Assembly (NCBI GenBank): GCA_021432635.1
Contig: MU270021.1
Coordinates: 752,594-816,593 of the forward strand
Origin: Thozetella sp. PMI_491
Taxonomy: Eukaryota; Ascomycota; Sordariomycetes; Chaetosphaeriales; Chaetosphaeriaceae
Direction: 5' to 3'
DNA length: 64,000 bases
Every line of letters starts with the position of its first letter. Position 1 is the stretch's first letter. A model generated the notes under the pieces. The model was not told the DNA's origin. It ran no database searches and saw only the letters and a program-made list of their open reading frames with translations. Shown here in pieces: positions 1-12,700 of this stretch. Position numbers and translations under genes: made by a program.

Positions 1-472
1 CGTGCAGGCCCGACCGCAGATGTAGCCCACGGGGCAGCAGCCACCTAATTCCGTCTGATTAGCGCATGCCTCACGCCGCGCCGCACCGCGCCGCTACCGG
101 TCGCGGGGAAGCTAACTTACCGCCAGCTTTGATGTCGCACGCATAGTAGCCTGCTTTTCCGCATGCCGTGACCGTCGCAGGCGACGTCAGGTAACACGAG
201 TCGGTTTCACAAGCATATCCATCCTGGCAACATCCCCCGTTCGCCGACGCCGCGCATAGTGAATAGCTCGCCGGGCACAAGTTCGCATCTCGTTTGTGTG
301 GCAATGGGAATGGCGTGACTTCGACCTTCGGGAGCCGCTCAGGCATCACATCCTGCTTGTCCACCGGGGTCGGGAAGGGGAACGGCATCGGGTCTGCTCC
401 GGCCGCCATCCTGCCCAGGATCGCCGACGAGAGCAGGACGAAGCAGGGCGAACATGCCCAGATACTGCGCAT
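1..472 (-). CDS. Secreted cysteine-rich protein, 5' part (gene continues beyond the left edge)
   Basis: Partial gene. Exon 1 is 472-121 and ends at a GTAAGT donor. The next exon starts at 44 after ...CTAAT...TTAG and keeps frame to the window edge. The N-terminus is a signal peptide: hydrophobic FVLLSSAIL, likely cleaved near AAGA (residues 23-26). A proline-rich propeptide follows and ends in a Lys-Arg pair at residues 60-61, a likely Kex2 site. The mature part carries tightly spaced cysteines (CPASYSLC, GGCCQDGYAC, TDSCY), and exon 2 repeats the GGCCPVGYICG pattern. Two such GGCC modules resemble a class of fungal extracellular Cys-rich proteins, many of them GPI-anchored, but the C-terminus is not visible so anchoring cannot be judged. 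Function is unknown; a cell-wall or secreted role is inferred. Confidence 0.75.
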
Positions 473-3400
473 CTTGGGCGGCGGCCTCCGCAGCCAAGAG
501 GCTCGCTGGCTTTGCGCTTATCTCCTCGGCGCTTCTGGTGTCGTTCTCGGGTGGTCGCAAAATCGCAGTCGCGACATCGGCGTCGGGGCTCGACCGTTCG
601 CTCTCCAGCAGCTCGCGGGTGCGCTCAACTACTGGATATAGGTCCTCGCGGGAGCTGTACGTTCGCCGTTTCGATCTGTGCGGGAGGGAGCAAAAATTCA
701 GACTGCGTCGGGCAGGCAGCTGTTTTTGTTCAATCCACGATAGCGGATGACAAGCGTGCTTACGGTGGCGGAGCAACCCTCGCACGCTGCGTGGGTACTT
801 TTCGGCGGCTCGGCGACCCTGTCGACGGTTCGTTTAGAAACCCTACCGGATCGGGCAGGCAGGGCTGAGAAAGAGGAGTGGCCGACGGTCGCGGGTTCGT
901 GTCAGATCTACCCGCAGGCTGCGCTCAGCAAGTTGTCCCGGGGGGCTCGGCGTCAGATATCGCAGATTGATCTCCTTTGCGGCCTGATGCTTTGGTGAGG
1001 GGCCAGGGGGGTAGTAATGGGAGGCTCTCGCAGAAGGGCATCCGGTGGGGAGAGACAAGGGGAGCGGGACGATGACAGCTGAGGAACGACTGCGGCCCAG
1101 ATGTCTGGGATGGGATCGGCCAGATTCTTTCCTTTTACGAGCCTCGATGGAGACCGTCGAACGAGTTGCCCAATCGAACCCACCGATGGAAGCATCGATT
1201 GCCGTGGGTTCGAAGGGCCTTGTGTGTGGCCCTATGGCCCCCCATGCCAGACCCCATGTCGCTCATGTCGCCCACGTACACCCTTCCACCCTTCTCGCGG
1301 TGCCCGGTAGGTGCTGACCCGCATGCCGTCAGCCTCAGAACCGCCGCGATTGGACGGTGGAGCGAAGACCTTCCCAAATGCTCCCCGCCCTCCGTCCAAC
1401 CCAGCCAACGAGGCGGGAGGACGATGCATCCGTGGCGCACGAGGCCTGCGTGTTGGTCCGATAGGAAACTGTTGCTAGTTTGGGTCGGAGAAAAAAAAAG
1501 GACACAAGAGAAAAGGACTGTTAGCTGCCTACCGTGTCTCTGTGTCTTGTCTCTTCCTCGATCCTATCTCTCTCGCTCTCTCGCGCTCCTCCTCTCCCCA
1601 GATAGTGACGCGGCGTAACTCGACGATCCGGCCGACGCCGGCAAGGCCGCCAATGACGTGCAGCTTCTCCTTCCTGGTGAGCACTACCCGACCCGTGCGC
1701 CGCTGCTGTGCAACAAGCCCTGCAACCCGAGCCGGCTTGCTTGCCTGCCTTGGACACTGGGGGCTGCCGTATAGCGCTCGTATCGGTGCCGACCTTACTC
1801 CCATTTTGGTTTATAAATGGAGGCTCCGTTGCACACCTCTGCCAACATTTGTCTCGCCAACTCTTGGCCGCGATTGTATCTCACGCCGAAAGTTGGGGGG
1901 ATGGGGGCTGGCGCGTAGAACATAGTAGATGCTCTGGAGAGACTTTTGCGCGCATAATCCCAGGCAGCGGTGTGCCAAATATGGCGACGCTGGCGCACAC
2001 ACGGCGTCGATCCAATGCAGACATGTCTCGCTGCCATCTGGAGCAATAAGAACGAGTAGTCGGCGGCGGGGAGTGCCGCCGCAAGGCCAAACCCCGCATC
2101 GAAGGGGGGGCTTAGCTGGCGTGGCGTCGGGGGGAGGAGGCCAACATGTCGAGGAGCGCGGGAGGACAGGCTGCTGTCTGTGTGGTGGCCGCTTTTAGCC
2201 GGAACGCCGGAGAGCAGCAGCCCGCCAATGAGAGTGGACCTCGTCCCGCCGGACCTGTATGGTTCCTTAGTCGGGATGAGGTTACGAGGGCGAGTTTGCA
2301 GAGCAGCGAGCAGCGAGCCGCCCCTGGTGTCATTGCGCGGGAGCGTTCCGGCAGAAGGATGGGCATGTTGGTGATGCGGTGGTGGCAGTTGCTACCTCGA
2401 GCACAGCGGCCCAGGCGCGTCGGCGCGCGTTGGCAGCGAGTCGCTCCGCCTCGACATTGATTGACCATCATACAGATTATCGAGGTTGGGAATCTATTAT
2501 CGGACGCCTTGGACCTAGCAGATGGTGGGAGAACGAGACACTGACGCAGGCTGCGTGCAACGTTGACTCTTGCAGCGGGCAGCGGGCTAAGCTTAGCACC
2601 ATAGGCCGGCCCCTCGGATCATCAGGAGGCATTGCTACGAATCTCGAGAAGGCTGCCTTTAGCCTTACTCTGGACTACGGAGTATTCGTATATCGAACGC
2701 CACAATTAGGAAGCGGCATTCAAGACCCGAGGACTTCATGCTCGGGGCCAGGAGAGCCGGCAGTGTGGGGCCGTTCCTGATGCTCTCAGCTCGATCTGGC
2801 CTGGGATTTGTGCCCCTTCTTTCTCCCGGTGCATACCCGCCTGTGTGGCGCCGCGTATCAGTTATACGAGAGCCGGCCGTTTGCGCGGACAGAGAAGCCA
2901 ACTCCGGCACTGGGCTTCGCGGGACCACCACCCCAAACTCCAAAGAGGGACGCTACGCGGTCGCACGTGTCTCGTGGGGCAGCCAGTTCTGATCAACGAC
3001 ACGCTCGGCGCTTACACACCGCTTCCCTCCGCAATCGCCCTCGCCTTTTTGTACTAATTAACTATATCTCCCAAGACTGACCGCCCCCGCTTCCTTAAGC
3101 AAGCTAGCTATCTCAGGGGGCGCCTACCCTTGGGAAGAGACAGCTGCGCGACGTTCTGACACAAGGCATACTGCTTGGAGACCGAGATCGCGAGAGGCAG
3201 CGTCCGAATAGGGCGATAATGCCTGATGCCTGCTGTCTAGGCCCTGGTCCTGGTCCTGGTCTAGGCCTAGACACCACCCCTTGGCTCCTGTTGCACATAC
3301 GGAAAAAAAACATGGCGAAGGAGGGTCGGCGGGCTCATGGATTAGGCCACTAATGCTCGCGCCGGCGGTCCGAGACGACAGTAGCCCCGCAGATTCGGCC

Positions 3401-3894
3401 TTTTCCCCACCTGGAGAGGGGTAAGGAAGGGCCGTAGGGGTTGCGTCTTCTATTCAGCGAGGTGAGCCGTGCCAGGGGGGACTTCTAGCGGTCGTCCGGG
3501 CTGGGCTGGGCGTTGTTTTTCTCTCACGATCGCGCTTCCCTTGCGCGTCCCTCACGCCTGGTCCTGCTTTCTCAGACATCATACTCGACGTCGGTGAGTG
3601 CTGGTTGAACGATTTCCAAGGCTCCACCTTCCCCTTTCGTGAAGAATCTCCGGGGCCGAAGATCGTGGAGAACGTGCGACGGGGAGAAGGAGCCCAACAG
3701 GGCCAATGCCACTACCCCACAAAAGCTTGTGAGAAAAGTCCTGGTCTGGTGACCCAGAGAAGGCCATCGTGTTCCGGGCTCGGGCCGGAGAACGTGCCTA
3801 AGGGGATCCAACAAAAAGTTGGCCCTTTCGCGTCGATTTCACCACCACTAAGAAGCGTTCAACTCGCCAGAATCGCCGCGAGAAGAGAGGGAAA
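473..3894. other. Intergenic, no gene seen (3.4 kb)
   Basis: This stretch separates the divergent secreted-protein gene and the first zinc-cluster gene. The open frames here (up to 190 codons) overlap on both strands, lack recognisable domains and do not join at splice sites into anything coherent. A small CCTGGT triplication lies near 3244-3261. Both flanking promoters should lie here, but no clear TATA element was found. Confidence 0.5.
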
Positions 3895-6415
3895 ATGCTG
3901 CTCTACACGAGGATTGCTCCACCCAAGGTGCCCAAGAAGCGATCGCGAGGCGGTAAGTGCCTGCTGCCATTTGCTGTCCCGTCTACCCCAGACGCGCCCT
4001 CTTCCCCCAACTTCCCCAAGCCTCGGTTCTGCGCCGGTTGCCGTGCTGGCACTCTGTCTCTCCCCAGGCACCCACCTGTACCAAACTGGCCCCTTATTGC
4101 TCCGCGCTGACCGCCTGTGCCTGTTGGTTTCATTCTAGGCTGCACGTTTTGGTATGTAACACTGCGCTGCTCCCCCCCCCCTTTACTGGGTCGCTGTTGG
4201 CACTCGTACTGACGCGTAGACAGCAAAGAAAAGGTGCGTTCGGTGGACTCGCCGGCCCCGTGATCCAGCCGCATAGCCTCGCGCAGCGGTCGTCATCCCG
4301 GCCGGTGTGTGCGCTCTCGGGTGGGACCCGTTTGCTGACGTGTGGTTCGTGCGCCTATAGAAGAAGAAATGCGATGAGGAGAGGCCCGCGTGCGGGCGCT
4401 GCAACGAGCGAGGGGTCGAGTGCGCCTACGAGGTCGTCAGGCCGAGGCAGAGGCGGAAGCGGGACTCCATCGCCTCCTCCCATCCGCTGAATAAACTCCC
4501 TAGGTCGCCGGGATCAGCTCGCGCCCTGGGTGAAGATGAGCGAGACAGCGATGATAGCTATGACGATGAGGAGGTGCCGCTGGCCCAGTGGCCCTCGTCG
4601 GACGGCCAGCATAGGCACCAGCAGCATGCCTATTCCTACGAGCCGGATGATTCCGCCATCCTGAGTCCCTTGGAGAGCGCCTTCGATGGCGCCTCGTTCG
4701 CGAGCTTCCCAACCCCGGAGTTTACGGTGGCATCGCCCATCAGCAATATGCTCTTCGACGTGCTCCAAGAACCAGAGGACCAAGAAGGTCTAGGCGAGGC
4801 GGAGGCCGGGGAACTCGTCCGGCGTCACTCACTGGGGGGCCCGGTCGTCACAGCCCAGCGGGGCCTCTTCCCGGAGCTCGCCATGATTGCACCGTGCCCC
4901 GTCGTCTCGCCTCTTCTCGACTTCAGCCCGTCCCCCTTCTCCGAGTTCTCAGACAAACCAAACCGGAGGGCGCTAGTGGATCACTTCTGCAATGTGCTGT
5001 CACACCTCATCGTGTTCCGAGAGGAGTCCGGGAACCCTTTCCAGCAGCTCGTCCTGCCTCTAACTAGGAGGAACTCGCCCGTCATGAACGCCATGTTCGC
5101 CCTAGCCGGCGCGCATCTGGAGTACAGAGGCGTAGAGAACCAGGAAAAGTCGGTTTTCTTCCATAACCAAGCCATTCAAGGGCTTGCGAAGCAGATCGAG
5201 TATGGTGGTCCGGTGGATCGGAACGAGATCCTGGCCGCCATCATCCTCCTCGTCTACTACGAAGTGGTAGGTCACCTAGATAGGCCTAGGCTCTCCGTCA
5301 CCTCCGCTGACAGCCCGCCTAGCTCGTCCAAAGAGGCCGGTCGAACATTGTCGATGGGCACTTGAAAGGAGCCTTGACTATCATGGGCCAAAATTCGGAG
5401 CCGTCTGACCCCACGGGGGTCTTCCTCGAGCGCGTAAGTTCGCGTTTTGCTCCCCGCACAGAGAATCTATAGCATGAACCAGTGTGGCTCTGACAACTCC
5501 AAACAGGCGTTTCGCTTTTACGACGTCATCGCAGCCCTGTCGAACGGCACGGCGCCGCTCTCTGCGGCGCCCGCCACGGGCTGCCTCCTGCCGGTGCCGC
5601 CCCTTAACGCACCGGAAGCATCTTCCTTGAGCAACGTCGACACGCTGCTGGGCATGGCAACGACGCTATGGCCCATCATCCATCGACTATCCGGTCTGGT
5701 CCCGCTGAAGGCAGAGCTAATGGCTGCGATCGAGTCCAATGCCCCGCCGTCCAAGCTCGCCGTCCTGCGGACCGAGCTCGAGTCCAATGCTGAGGCTATA
5801 GAGGCCGCCCTGACAAGCTGGAAACCAAATTTGCCTCCGAGCCTTGTCGCAGAGATGAAGGGCACAGACTCTGCTAGCAGCCCCGGCGACAAACCTGCGG
5901 GGGAGGGCGTCGCCGACGAGGAAAGCCACCGTATGCGCAGCATTGTCCACAATGCTCTCGCCTATCGCCACTCTGCGTTCGTATACCTATACCGCACTAT
6001 CTACTCCTGGCCACGCACCCACTCCCTCGTCCAGAAACACGCCCACGACTCTCTAACCCACTGCGTTGCTACGGTCTCTCACCGCGGCCCGATGGGCGCG
6101 TTGCTGTGGCCATTGTTTGTGGGCGCGTGCGAAGCGACGAGCCAGGAAGATCGCGAGCGCGCGGAGAAGGCTTTCGGGGCCATAGAGAAGCGTCAGGGCA
6201 TGATGAACATCGAGAGAGCCTGGAACATTGTGCGGGAGGTGTGGAGGCGAGCGGATCTCGAGGAATCGGGACCCAGATCTCTCGAGACCCCCACGGCGTC
6301 GGGCACAGCAAACCCACCCGGAGCGAGGGCCCACCGCTGCCGCGCCGGAGGCAGCAGTGCCGACCTCTGGAGGTGGGTGAGCGCGGACATGGGCGTCCAC
6401 ATTGTGTTTGGGTGA
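3895..6415 (+). CDS. Zn2Cys6 transcription factor with Fungal_trans_2-like body (668 aa, 6 exons)
   Basis: Exons are 3895-3952, 4139-4151, 4224-4233, 4361-5266, 5323-5433 and 5507-6415, and the joined frame has no stop. The zinc cluster is assembled only after splicing. Exon 1 supplies basic residues, the 13-nt exon 2 gives C-T-F, the 10-nt exon 3 completes the second Cys and adds KEK, and exon 4 opens [14 protein letters not shown]. The result is exactly C-x2-C-x6-C-x6-C-x2-C-x6-C. All three intervening introns have CTGAC branch sites (4107, 4209, 4335). The linker is acidic. The body (about residues 150-668) has the helical pattern of Fungal_trans_2/ACR-2-type regulators, ending in an [10 protein letters not shown]-like motif. 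It is expected to be a nuclear DNA-binding regulator; its targets are unknown. The start is the only ATG that fits exon 1, but an upstream non-coding or coding exon cannot be excluded. Confidence 0.85.
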
Positions 6416-9400
6416 TAGTGAGGCCAAAGACCAAACACTGGTTCCGGGACTGGTTCCGGGACCTATCCCGGTATTAGAACACCATCTAGCGAAAGCATGG
6501 TGGTTGCCCTCTCCCGCCAAAGGTTGAGCTACGGAAAGGCGCGGACCCAGCTCCTCGCCCCAATAATACCACCGCCACCACGGTACTCCGGCACGTGAGG
6601 CCTTATCGTTCCGCCCCTGGAAGGGCGGGGCCGCCAAGGTAGGGGAGCTGTGAGAAGGGCTACGGCGCTAGCAAAGCAGAGAAGGACGAGACAGGGAGGA
6701 AGGCACATGCATGGAGCCGCCAACACTGAGCTCATGGGAACACGATGTGACTCACCAAACCCGCTCGCACGGGCTGTGCGCTATAGCATTGTCGGTTGAG
6801 AAGCAGGGCAAAAAAGGAGTACAAAAGCAAGCAGGCAAGCAGGCAGGGAGGGAGGCAGGCCTGCGGGAGGTCTAGTTGGAATGACCGGGTAATACTGCGT
6901 CGAGTGTCGTCGCAACGATCTAATGGCCGTAGCCTGGACATAATATCAAGGCACAGACCAGGAAAGAAAATACCAAGACCATCTATCCCCCTCTCATGGC
7001 CCCCATGCCCCATGGGGGAGCTCGCTGGCAAAATGCGGCATCGTTTCAGCACAGCTATAGCAAGGCACGCGTGGCACCACACCACTTTGGGCTCGCTGCG
7101 GCATCCAAGCCGAGCCGACGGCGCACGTGGCTGGACATGGCGTCGCAGAAGGGGCCGACGCGGTCCGTCAGTGGCTGGTTTCGGAGCACGAAACCAAAGG
7201 CTTCCAGGTGTGGTGTGCCGCCGCTATACCGTGGACGGGATTGACAAGATTCTGCGTGCATGGCGATCCTGGGTCGTCGTTTGTTCCGGCTCTAGCTAGG
7301 TACAGCACCTATTCATGGTGACCGGGCGGTGGGGGTCGGACGAGCACTTCTTTGCGCTGCGTCCTTGTCACCCTGTCTTCCCCGTTTTAGCCTATATCGG
7401 CCAACCCTGGGATCTAGGGCGAAACAATGGCGACGGCAGAGCCCTAGTTGCTACTCTCATGTGGTCACTCACTCTCCGACGGGCAGCGGTGCACTGGCGC
7501 ACTGAGCTGCGTGTGCATCTCACGATAATCTCTCCTGCGGACGGAGACGAGCCTAAGCCTGAAGGGTGGTCCGACTCTGCACGCACAGCCAATGGCATGC
7601 GGCAGAGGGGAGGGAGGCTGCAGATCGGGAGCTTTCTTCCTCGCCAGTCGTCTGCCCTCGCAACGTGGGACGGCAGGGACTCGGATGGGCTCCCCGACAC
7701 TTGGTCGCCGTCACCCCCTTTTTTTTTTTTTTTTTTTTTTGCTCTCCTTCAGCCTTCGTAGCAGGCAGCCTCGCCTGAGGGAGGGACACAAGGTGCGAGG
7801 CTACGGAGATTGGACGGCCGAGGCACGTCCCTTCAGGATAGCTCTCGCGCCGGCCCATGTCAGTACCGTGTGGCTCGCTCTCTTATCGAGGGCGTGGGGA
7901 GTCTATCGGGTGTCTCGCCAAGAGAAGGTCGGGGGGTGGGCAGCCAACCAATATACTTAAATAGGGTGGACTCGCGGGCCCCTTGCGGATGAGCGGCAGC
8001 GACAATAGCGGGGGATGCCAAAAAACCAACGACTCCACCCTAGAGAGTTGACAAGTGGGAGCTAGGCTTTTTTTTTTGTGACTCGTCGTCCCCTTCCTTC
8101 GGCCGACTTGGTAACTGAGATGTCCGCTGTGCCTTAGCTGCACCTCCGCCTGAGGACGAGGGAACGAAGGAGACCAGTCAGAGGCAAGGGCGGAAGGGCT
8201 TCGATGCAGGCAAACGGTGTCGCCCGCAGGACCATTGCTTGTCTCCGCGTTCCGAGATGCGGTGCGCTGGTGACTCTGCAGCCACCTGGCTTAGTCCTAT
8301 CGCGGCCACGGCATCCACGGGTCGGTCGATGCAGTCCCCTAGCTGAGGGCGACGTGGGACGACGTGCCCTGGGGTGTGTGCTCACTGCGCTCATGGTACG
8401 CTACACTGCATTTGCGTTCGAGCAAGCCGATGACAGGCAAGGGGAGGCCGGTACTGAAGAACAAGGGCTCAGTGGTCTAAGCTCCCTTGGGCCCAAAACC
8501 CCCGCGCCTTAGTGGCCAGCGATCAGCCCAGCACACCCCGGTGGCCATGTCGACATTTCTGGAAGCGACGCTCCGCTGGGGCCAAGACAACCCCCCCCCC
8601 CTCTTCCCTTACTCTCTCCGAGCTCTGCTATGATAGCAGGCGTAGTATTGACGTCGTCGCGCTCGACCTGACACTGCACATCCCCGGCTCTCCATACAGC
8701 CGTGGATAGCGTGCGAGCCCTGGCTCTGATGAGTACATGCCCATGTAAAATAAACTACAGCACGGTATACATTAGGTGAGATTGGGCGGGAAATGGGGCG
8801 TTGGTCCAGGCCTGACGCTGCTGTTGGGGTTAGCAGGGAGCTCTGACAACGACCCCCCTCCCCCTAGCTCGAGGGCCGAGCCGATAGGGCCGCCAAATTG
8901 CTCCCCCCAAATTTGGTGGTGACCCCCCCCCCCTTCCCCAACACCGCAAGGCATCGTGAGGTCTGCTCTTTTCGCAGCGACGCCTCGGGCCCCTCGCCCG
9001 TCGCTCTTTCCGTGGCTGCGTCCCTTCCCACTCCCCTCCGTCCTCATTTCCCTCCTCCCTCCGCCTCTCTTCCGCAACTCTACCGCATCGAAATCCTCAC
9101 AACCCGCAGCCCTCTCCGCAACCCAGCTTCGCTCTCGCGCGCAAGCACTTTTCTGCCTTCTTTCTGCAAAGGATATCCATATAACGGCTTACGCCGTGAT
9201 CCTCTTCCCGCCGGCAGCAGGCCGACAGGGCCATTTGCTGCTCCCGAAAGGCTGCGCGAGCAAACCGCCGCCACTCGGCACGACACCATCCAGCTCAATC
9301 TCACTCGCCCACCTAGAACAGCCAAAGTTTGACGTGCACCTTTCCCCGCCCTCTCAGCCTGATATCCCATTTTCTCTCCAAAAACTTGGCTGATCCCGGC

Positions 9401-9772
9401 CACCGAGGGCGAGCTTCCTCGCTGTGACCCCTGACCTTGCCCACACCGTCTTTCCAAAAAAGAAAAATGTCGCCATCTACGCTCCTACACCTGTCGTTTG
9501 CAGCATGACAATGTAGCCCGGGGTTTGACAGACCGCCTCAAGCCTATCCAAGACTTTGGGCGACATTTGTTGCGACTTCGCGCGCCACCGCACAATTGAA
9601 CTCTCTCCTTCCCTGGCACTACCCTTGCTTTCCCCGGACCGGACCCATCTTTATCTTCGCTATCCCCCCATTGCAGCCCCGAGCTACCGACGCCAACACG
9701 CCCCACCAAATATCCGCGGCCCACCTCATCCGGCCTGACATCCCGAGTCGGAGCATCGTGAACGGCGTGGTG
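6416..9772. other. Intergenic, no gene seen (3.4 kb)
   Basis: This is the 3' flank of the first regulator and long upstream region of the second. It has purine/GGCA-rich simple sequence near 6829-6860, a 22-nt T run at 7719-7740, and C-rich pyrimidine tracts near 8590-8600 and 8923-8940. The open frames are compositionally biased (Pro/Arg/Ser) and overlap on both strands, so I regard none as a gene. The pyrimidine-rich 8.9-9.7 kb part probably holds the promoter and leader of the gene starting at 9790. Confidence 0.5.
7719..7740. repeat. Homopolymer T22
   Basis: Uninterrupted run of 22 thymines directly after a C5 run, in intergenic DNA. It could be a poly(dA:dT) nucleosome-excluding element or the tail trace of a retroposed element, but no body of such an element was recognised upstream on either strand. 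Confidence 0.9.
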
Positions 9773-9793
9773 ATGAACGAGTCCCAGCAATGA
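9773..9793 (+). promoter_or_regulatory. Upstream ORF overlapping the start codon of the zinc-cluster gene
   Basis: A six-codon uORF (MNESQQ) ends in TGA, and that stop overlaps the main ATG as ATGA at 9790-9793. This geometry favours termination-reinitiation or uORF-dependent damping of the 1053-aa regulator. It is read directly from sequence; whether it lies in the transcript depends on the unmapped transcription start. Confidence 0.5.
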
Positions 9794-12700
9794 CGACGAC
9801 TCTGACTAACGGGACTCTACCGCTCCCCAAGCAGATACGCTTTGTCACGAACCAGGGCCAGCCGCCGTCCAAGAGGCGGCGGATTAACGCAGCGTGAGTG
9901 TCCACCCCCGCATCGACCATTCTCCATATCGCGCGAGGTGGGACTCGTGCGATAGCAGGCAGCCCCAGGTTCACCTTCGGGGCGCTGCCCACCGGTCTCT
10001 TTGCAGCGTGTTTAAGACCTTGTTTCTGATCCTGGGTGTGCCTTACAGATGCCTGACGTGCCGCAAGCGCAAGACGCGCTGCGCGGGTGAGAAGCCCGTG
10101 TGTTCGACATGTTCCAAGAACGGCCACCGCTGCCTCGGCTACGGCGACGCCGTCGAGAAGCCGTTGAAGAAGGAATCCGGGCCGGTGAGCGGGTCGGCCG
10201 CTGTGAAGCTCGAGCGAGGCGACGCAGGCGACCTGCACCAGGAGCGCGACCAGAGCGAGTTTGACGACGCATACGACGATGAAGACGAGCGACCCCACTG
10301 GAAGCACAAGAACGGAGCCAAGGGCGTGACGTTTGAATGGGCAGACGCGGCACCCGGATCTGAGTCTACCTCGACTGGCTCGGCGCCCGCTCCCCCGCCG
10401 CGAGAATATAGCAACGAGTGGGACCAGGACGGCGCCTTCCAAGGTTTCGGGAAGACCCCGAGGAGATCCCATCCGACGCGCAAGTCTTCGTACTCGGAAG
10501 ACGGCCGGAGCTCCAACAACCGATCTCCACTGCAGCATCATACTGAGAGCCGCAAGGTGCCCTACTTCCGGTACTTTGGCCCAACAGCGATTGTGCCCGG
10601 GTACAAGCAGATGGTGGTAAACGTCTCGATTCATAGAGATCGACGCAGGAGTCGGGGAGGGTCATTCTCGGCTACGTCGCCGGGATCGCTGCCGAGCTCC
10701 AGCAACAGCTACAACTTCCCGTCGTATGCCGAAACGGTAATAGAAAGCTTAGACGACATGCCCGTGTACGAACCGAACGACCCAGCACCGACGCACCCCA
10801 TCATCGTCAATCTGGTGAAGACCTTCTTCCTGCATCTCGGGTGCAACTATCCGTTCTTGCGGGAACGGAAGTGCCTAAAGATGCTTCAGGCCAAGACAAT
10901 GGAGCCGATACTCGTCGATGCCATGTGCGCTCTCGCCGCACGCTTCTCGGAGCTGCCGGTGCTCAGCGAAGCAGATGGCAAGCTCAAGAAATCGGACTAC
11001 GGCACCGTCTTTGCCCAGCGTGCCAAGGCAGCGACCGTCGACACTTTCCCCTGCCCTTCGGTATCAACTGTACAAGCACTTTTGTTGATGGCATACGAGG
11101 GCTTCGGGGCGAACCAGGATAGTGCCCTGTGGATGTATCTAGGCTGTGCGATTCGGATGATGGTCGACCTTGGCCTCCAGACACGAGAAGGCATCCAGTA
11201 TCAGGGGGGCAGCGACCCTTGGTATACGCGCACTTGGTCGATCCGGGCGGGTAGCGAGGACGACACCGATGAGGCCAAGTCGGAGAGCAACGAGGAGGCC
11301 CTCAGCCCCAGGGAGCAGCAGGAGCTCGAGCGCGAGCGAATGGATACGTTCTGGTCTGTCTTCATGCTCGACCGCGTGATCTCGTCAGGAACGGGTCGGC
11401 CAGTGACCTTCCGGGAAGAGATCATCGAGTTTGCGCTGCCCGACCCAATCAACGACCCAGCGACAGGGTGGCCCGACCCGTTTCCGACCTTCATCCAGAT
11501 CATCCACCTCTATGGCCGCGTCTCAGATGTGCTCAACAAGATCCGGAATGCCGACGATCTCACGCACGACAAGATGTCGAAGCTCTCCCGGATGGAGAAG
11601 GAGCTTACCACCATCTTCCAGAAGCAGGACCCTCGACTCCACTTCAGCGTTCAACACTTTCAAGAATACGTCAAATTCGGCCAGGGCACCACCTTCACGC
11701 TTCTGCACCTCTGGTTCCACGCCCTGATAATCATCATCCACCAGCCCCTCACGCTCTTTGGAGGCATGACCCGCCCGAAGCTGCTTCCCGACAGCCGGGA
11801 GCTGTCCATGTCGAGCGCCAAGACCATCGCGGACATCCTCGCCTTCGCCGAGCTCATCGATCCGAAGAGCTTCATTGGGAACCCCTTCACATCGCAGCCC
11901 ATGTATATTGCTGCCTGCGCGTTCCTACTCGAGTCCGCCGCCATTGCATCCGAGCCCGCTTCGCGCGAGATCTCGCCGCCCTTGGACCAAAAGATGGATG
12001 GAGTAAAGATCTCGGCGCCTAGGCGCATCGCTACGCGGCACTCAATCCTTGCGTCAGACGCGAATCAGAAGTACCAGAGTTGCTACAACGCCCTCCAGCA
12101 GCTTCAGGTATACTGGGGCGGTGTCGGCTACATCCTGACGGCCCTGGACCAGCGATCCAAGGGCATATGGGACTGCGAGACCTTCACTAACGAGGAGTAC
12201 GAGAGCGCGCGGAAGGAACCGCTTAGCCGCCTGGGTGCTCGCATCCCTGACCCTCCGTCTCCCAATGCAGAGCCTGTCGCCATCTCCCTCACTGGGACGA
12301 CAAACTCGCCAAATCCGAGCTTGACGCTCATGTACCAGAACGCCCACAACTCTCACTACGCAGCGGCCGCTACCACCGCCGTCTCGGCACCCGCGCCGTT
12401 GCCGGCCCAACCCTCTGCTCCAATATCCGCGTCCACGCCTCCCGGCAACATGATCTACGATCCGATCCGCCAGAGCCTGCCGGAGAGCTCCCATATGTAC
12501 CCACCAGCCTACCCGCAGCCCAACGTTTCGGCAATACGCTATTCGGTCAACTCGGCCAAGACCGCTCGGCCCGCGGGCTCTGGGCATCCTGCGGGAAGGT
12601 CACTGCTCAAATACGAGTCGGCACAGCCGGATGATATGAGGCCGAGTGCGCAGGCTCACTCGCAGTCGCACAGCTCGACACCGAGCGATCCCAAGGCTCA

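Noticed and set aside
9726-10634. 302-codon minus-strand frame
   Set aside because: Antisense shadow of the zinc-cluster regulator exons.
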